A stretch of 8,729 nt of DNA from JAQVUB01 sp033809415 (GTDB lineage Bacteria > Verrucomicrobiota > Lentisphaeria > Oligosphaerales > Oligosphaeraceae): contig JAPXLT010000206.1 in assembly GCA_033809415.1 (NCBI GenBank), positions 1 through 8,729 on the forward strand, in the 5' to 3' direction. Position 1 is the first letter of the stretch. The number at the start of each line of letters is the position of its first letter. Made by a program: the position numbers and the translations under genes. Below the pieces are notes generated by a model. That model made no database searches. It worked only from the letters and a program-made list of their open reading frames with translations, and was not told the DNA's origin. Shown here piece after piece: positions 6,138-8,729 of the stretch.

Positions 6138-7007
6138 TTATTTTCCTTTGTCTGGGGCGTGTTGCCTGTGTCGCCAGAACCAGTATGTTGATGGCGATGA
6201 AAAACCAAGGACAGCGGCAATTTCTTTTTGCAGGCATCCCGATTTTTCCATTTCGAGAGCCTTGCGGTAGCGTATGCGGTCAGCATATTGATGCAGGGTG
6301 ACACCAGTTGCACTGCGGAAAATACGGTGGAAATGGAATTTGCTGAAATGCATCATGCGAGCCATGTGTTCGAGTGAAATGCCGACGCCGTGACGCTCCT
6401 CGATATATTGGCAGATGTCAGCAATGTTACATTTTTTCATTTCTCGGTTTTCCGGAGCTTTCAGCGCCAAGTCGTGTTGCAGTATTTGGCAGTATTTAGC
6501 TGCCAGAAGTCCGGCCAGCGATTGGATGAGCATTCCTGCAATTTCCGGTGAAGGCTGGTTCCGTAGAATGTTATCCAGTTCATCATATGCATATTGCGAA
6601 AACAAGGAGTCCGGGAATACGATGAAGCAGGACTTGTTGAATTCCTGATCGCGAACAATCATGGCCGACTGAATGAAGCGTGGACGGAGCCAGAACCACG
6701 CATGACAATAATGGTCATTTATTGGAAAATAAGCCCGCGAATGACGAATCCTTGGGGCAATTAAAAAAACATCGCCGGGGCGGGCTTCGCAATACTGATC
6801 CGCGAAAAAAAATGCGGCCTGACCGCTCAGGGAAAGCATCAACTCGAAGTGACGCTGATGGCGTTCTAAATTACGTTCGGAAAAATATTCCGGGTGTGTC
6901 GTTCCTAATTCCGGAGCTGCGGATTGAATGCCCGCCGATAACGAATTGACCCGTTTCGGCTTGAACATACTCAATAGTTGGATCAAGTGCTGTTGGGAGA
7001 GTTCCAT
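6138..7007 (-). CDS. AraC-family transcriptional regulator (AraC-2)
   Basis: A 289-residue cytoplasmic regulator unrelated to AraC-1 outside the shared family fold. Residues ~50-110 form the cupin-like effector domain (FELMLSLSGQAAFFF, then ARPGDVFLIAPRIRHS at 75-90). Residues ~190-280 are the DNA-binding domain: first helix-turn-helix ISLEHMARMMHFSKFHFHRIF (210-230), second QKEIAAVLGFSSPSTYWFWRHR (260-281). Like AraC-1 it stops soon after the second helix and has a W-x-W-(K/R) signature, so the short tail may be a subfamily trait. An in-frame TAA lies just upstream, so the ATG at 7007 is the earliest start. No clear Shine-Dalgarno precedes it; ATG at 6968 is an alternative. It is divergent from the ceramidase-like gene across 114 bp that carry operator-like repeats, so local control of that gene, and perhaps of itself, is likely. 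Confidence 0.88.
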   Translation of the reverse strand: MELSQQHLIQLLSMFKPKRVNSLSAGIQSAAPELGTTHPEYFSERNLERHQRHFELMLSLSGQAAFFFADQYCEARPGDVFLIAPRIRHSRAYFPINDHYCHAWFWLRPRFIQSAMIVRDQEFNKSCFIVFPDSLFSQYAYDELDNILRNQPSPEIAGMLIQSLAGLLAAKYCQILQHDLALKAPENREMKKCNIADICQYIEERHGVGISLEHMARMMHFSKFHFHRIFRSATGVTLHQYADRIRYRKALEMEKSGCLQKEIAAVLGFSSPSTYWFWRHRQHAPDKGK

Positions 7008-7045
7008 TTTCGCAAGAAATGCAGTTTTTTAGCAAGAATTAAAGA

Positions 7046-7074
7046 TTGTGAATGTGCCCTTTGTTTTATATAGT
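7046..7074 (+). promoter_or_regulatory. Candidate promoter of the ceramidase-like gene
   Basis: TTGTGA at 7046-7051 (4 of 6 to consensus) and TATAGT at 7069-7074 (5 of 6) are separated by 17 bp. Transcription would start near 7081, about 40 nt before the ATG at 7122. On the opposite strand a weaker pair for AraC-2 can be drawn: TTGCAT (complement of 7102-7107), 17 bp, TATATT (complement of 7079-7084). The two divergent promoters would overlap. Confidence 0.45.
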
Positions 7075-7110
7075 TCTGAATATAACGGCAGAATGTTCTG
7101 AATGCAACGG
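7073..7110 (+). promoter_or_regulatory. Operator-like direct repeats, probable AraC-2 half-sites
   Basis: GTTCTGAATATAACGG (7073-7088) and GTTCTGAATGCAACGG (7095-7110) match at 14 of 16 positions and start 22 bp apart, about two helical turns. AraC-family proteins typically bind two directly repeated half-sites at ~21-bp spacing on one face of the DNA. The sites lie between AraC-2 and its divergent neighbour. The first overlaps the predicted -10 box and start point; the second reaches into the CGGGAG ribosome binding site of the hydrolase gene. Such a position suggests repression from this promoter. If AraC-2 activates, the true promoter must lie elsewhere. An embedded inverted repeat, CAGAA-TG-TTCTG (7089-7100), leaves a palindromic site possible. 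Confidence 0.55.
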
Positions 7111-7121
7111 GAGTTGAATAA

Positions 7122-8402
7122 ATGAGTGATGCGTCGAAACTTTTTCTCGGATGCGCGGAAAGCACCCTGGAAGTGCCTCTTTTTACTGAGTTATACGGTT
7201 ACGGTCCATTCAAGGGGCGCCGCAACCGGGGCACGCGGGACCCGCTTTATTGCCGGGCAATCTGTTTCTCCGATGGTCAACGCAAATTGCTGGCGATCGG
7301 AACGGATGCTGTCGTCACGGACGATACCGATGCCAGAATCCTGCGCGCGCAGATCTCTGCCGAGCTGGGAATTCTGCCGCAGGACATCCTCTTTGCAGGT
7401 ACCCATACGCATTCCGGTCCAGCGATGAGCTTTGGCATTGGCTGGGGGGAAATGAATCCGGAATATCTTGCTCACTGGCGGGCAACTGTGCGCCAGATGG
7501 CTCGAGGGGCGATTGTCGATTTGAGTCCTGTTCGGGCGCTGGCGGGCCGGGCACCCATTCGCAAAGCGCTTGGTTCCAACCGTGCTGATCCGGAAAAGAA
7601 TGAGACTGATCCGGAAATCCGCTTTGTCCGTTTTCTTCGTCCGGATGGGCGGGTGAAGCTATTGTTGCATAATCATGGGATGCATGGCGTGGTTTTCGGT
7701 CCGGCACAGATGCTGGTGTCGGCAGACTGGATGGGCGAAGCCAACCGCCTGATCCGTGAAAGGGGGCTGGCGGAAATGCCCTTCTTTTTTAATGGTGCCG
7801 CCGGTGACGTCAATGTCCTCTGGACACATAAACCTGAACAGCGCGACGAAAATCTGGCCTGGATTGGCGCGAGTTACATAGACGACCTGACCGCAGCATT
7901 GGACTCGGCACAGGAAATAGCAGTTGCCCCGCTGGACGGGAAACTGGAAACCTTCGAGTTCCCGACGGTGCAGGAGGATGCCACTACCCTGCGAAAAAAT
8001 GCTGAATTGCTGCGGGAGACCTGGTCTTTTGCCGCCGACCGCTACCTGGAAATGGCAGTGCTGGCAGACCGAGGCCACGATTTCAGGGTGCTCAAGGATT
8101 TGCAGCGCCTTCGCATCGGCGATCTGGCCTTCTATGCTTTCCCAGGAGAACCCTTCAACCGCCTGGGCCGGGAAATCATGGAAAAATCCCCATATCCGAT
8201 GGCTATGCCGGTGAGTTATGCCAACGGAAACGGACGCTATTTTCCGACGCCGGAGACATTCGACCGCTTCCCAGTCGTCAACCCGGAAAAATTCGACTAT
8301 GGATACTACGAAATCTGGGCGGGAGGTGGACGCTACATGCCGCGGTACCAACGCAACATCGCCGAATTCATCATCGGAAAACTGCTCGCATTTGATTCGT
8401 AA
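7122..8402 (+). CDS. Neutral/alkaline ceramidase-like hydrolase
   Basis: A 426-residue protein resembling the N-terminal catalytic domain of neutral/alkaline non-lysosomal ceramidases, zinc amidases that cleave the N-acyl bond of ceramide. Family-type motifs in order: FAGTHTHSGP (91-100) with candidate zinc ligands H95/H97; LLHNHGMHG (181-189) followed by SADWMG (200-205); NGAAGDVN (224-231), like the family's GNAGDVSPN; YFPTPETFD (373-381), and GYYE ending at E397, the region that supplies the last Glu/Tyr zinc ligands. It lacks the C-terminal immunoglobulin-like domain of full ceramidases (~650 or more residues) and has no signal peptide, so a cytoplasmic location and a different substrate are likely. 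The ATG at 7122 follows CGGGAG by 8 nt. TAA at 8400-8402 lies 1 bp before the dispersed repeat. Fold family is well supported, substrate unknown. Confidence 0.8.
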   Translation: MSDASKLFLGCAESTLEVPLFTELYGYGPFKGRRNRGTRDPLYCRAICFSDGQRKLLAIGTDAVVTDDTDARILRAQISAELGILPQDILFAGTHTHSGPAMSFGIGWGEMNPEYLAHWRATVRQMARGAIVDLSPVRALAGRAPIRKALGSNRADPEKNETDPEIRFVRFLRPDGRVKLLLHNHGMHGVVFGPAQMLVSADWMGEANRLIRERGLAEMPFFFNGAAGDVNVLWTHKPEQRDENLAWIGASYIDDLTAALDSAQEIAVAPLDGKLETFEFPTVQEDATTLRKNAELLRETWSFAADRYLEMAVLADRGHDFRVLKDLQRLRIGDLAFYAFPGEPFNRLGREIMEKSPYPMAMPVSYANGNGRYFPTPETFDRFPVVNPEKFDYGYYEIWAGGGRYMPRYQRNIAEFIIGKLLAFDS

Positions 8403-8403
8403 A

Positions 8404-8516
8404 TGCCAGGGGGCAGGGGGCAGGGGGCAGGTTTAAAAAGTGGCGCGACCGTCCCGGTTGTGATGGTGCCTTTAGTCTTTTCCTGCTGAATGACAGAGGC
8501 AGGGTGCGGGGTGCAG
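8404..8516 (+). repeat. Dispersed repeat, copy 2
   Basis: Three GGGCAGG 7-mers after a TGCCAGG, then the 72-bp core at 8428-8499 that matches 39-110. G5 runs lie at 8409-8413, 8416-8420 and 8423-8427, with only GG as a fourth run. In the hairpin (8446-8460) the left arm is CGACCG instead of CAACCG, which keeps pairing as a G-U wobble in RNA. A degenerate G-rich tail (GGGTGCGGGGTGCAG) reaches 8516. It starts one base after the hydrolase stop codon. Confidence 0.88.
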
Positions 8517-8562
8517 TCTGTTGATGGATTATGAGTTTTTAACAGAAGAGGAGAACTGGCGT

Positions 8563-8729
8563 ATGAAGCATATCTGGAGACGAATGAAGGAAAACCGTTC
8601 AGCCTGCCAAACAGTCACGCATCCTGTGTTTTTTACACTTATAGAATTGCTTGTAGTCATCGCGATTATCGCCATTCTTGCAGCGATGTTGCTGCCAGCC
8701 TTGAGTAAGGCGCGCAAGCGGGCTCAGAC
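8563..8729 (+). CDS. Prepilin-type N-terminal cleavage/methylation protein (partial)
   Basis: The first 55 residues of a protein cut off by the window edge. After a short basic leader (MKHIWRRMKENRSACQTVTHPVF) comes the hydrophobic pilin/pseudopilin helix FTLIELLVVIAIIAILAAML followed by LPALSKARKRAQ. This is the inner-membrane-inserted signature of type II secretion pseudopilins and type IV pilins, and the near-invariant form seen in large Lentisphaerae and Planctomycetes families whose mature parts are unrelated to pilins. The usual glycine before the cleaved Phe is absent (Val-Phe-Phe-Thr-Leu here). GAGGAG (8548-8553) lies 9 nt before the ATG at 8563; a second in-frame ATG is at 8584. The rest of the protein is outside the window, so its final role cannot be given. 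Confidence 0.88.
   Translation, partial: MKHIWRRMKENRSACQTVTHPVFFTLIELLVVIAIIAILAAMLLPALSKARKRAQ

Noticed and set aside
7012..7038. Two GCAAGAA 7-mers starting 20 bp apart in the AraC-2 leader, possibly a second operator
   Set aside because: Only seven bases match, the spacing is slightly short, and they lie downstream of any promoter I could draw. Chance in an A-rich leader is plausible.
7659..8351. 230-codon open frame antisense to the ceramidase-like gene
   Set aside because: It is a shadow frame within a gene with clear motifs; no start signal or recognisable domain.
39..8499. The repeat pair as ends of a composite transposon
   Set aside because: The repeats are direct, carry no transposase or terminal inverted repeats, and no target-site duplication could be seen; the enclosed genes include a core metabolic enzyme.

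Overview
The window reads as chromosomal DNA from an anaerobic PVC-superphylum bacterium, most likely Lentisphaerae (Victivallis-like). The main clue is the cut-off gene at the right edge. Its hydrophobic leader (TLIELLVVIAIIAILAAMLL, then PALSKAR) is the prepilin-type leader expanded into large families in Lentisphaerae and Planctomycetes. The short dispersed repeats between genes, the AraC-type regulators and the ~1000-residue NAD-glutamate dehydrogenase fit the same assignment. No rRNA, tRNA, CRISPR array, integrase or transposase was seen.

Layout. (1) 1-110: a G-rich 7-bp minisatellite joined to a ~72-bp core with a small hairpin. (2) 117-3089, minus: large NAD-specific glutamate dehydrogenase. 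(3) 3346-4149, plus and divergent from it: AraC-family regulator (AraC-1). (4) 4229-5455, minus: AAA ATPase of the AAA_14/DUF4143 type with its own good promoter. (5) 5462-5851: a gene-free patchwork of simple repeats. (6) 5852-6136: a 97.5% identical second copy of the last 285 bp of AraC-1, covering just the DNA-binding domain. (7) 6138-7007, minus: a second, different AraC regulator (AraC-2). (8) 7122-8402, plus and divergent from AraC-2: neutral/alkaline ceramidase-like hydrolase. (9) 8404-8516: the second copy of the left-edge repeat. (10) 8563 to the window end: partial pilin-like protein.

How the parts may work together. AraC-2 and the ceramidase-like gene look like a regulator-target pair. 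Their 114-bp divergent intergenic region holds two 16-bp direct repeats (14/16 identical) spaced 22 bp apart, the usual geometry of AraC half-sites, overlapping a plausible promoter and the hydrolase ribosome binding site. Glutamate dehydrogenase is a catabolic/anaplerotic enzyme and could be a target of AraC-1, but this rests on divergent orientation only.

The most unusual feature is that the ATPase gene and the simple-repeat patch lie between two direct copies of the AraC-1 3' end. Recombination between the copies would remove 1979 bp and leave an intact AraC-1 gene. This resembles integration into a gene's 3' end, but no recombinase is visible. Ordinary duplication and rearrangement at dispersed repeats remains the simpler alternative.
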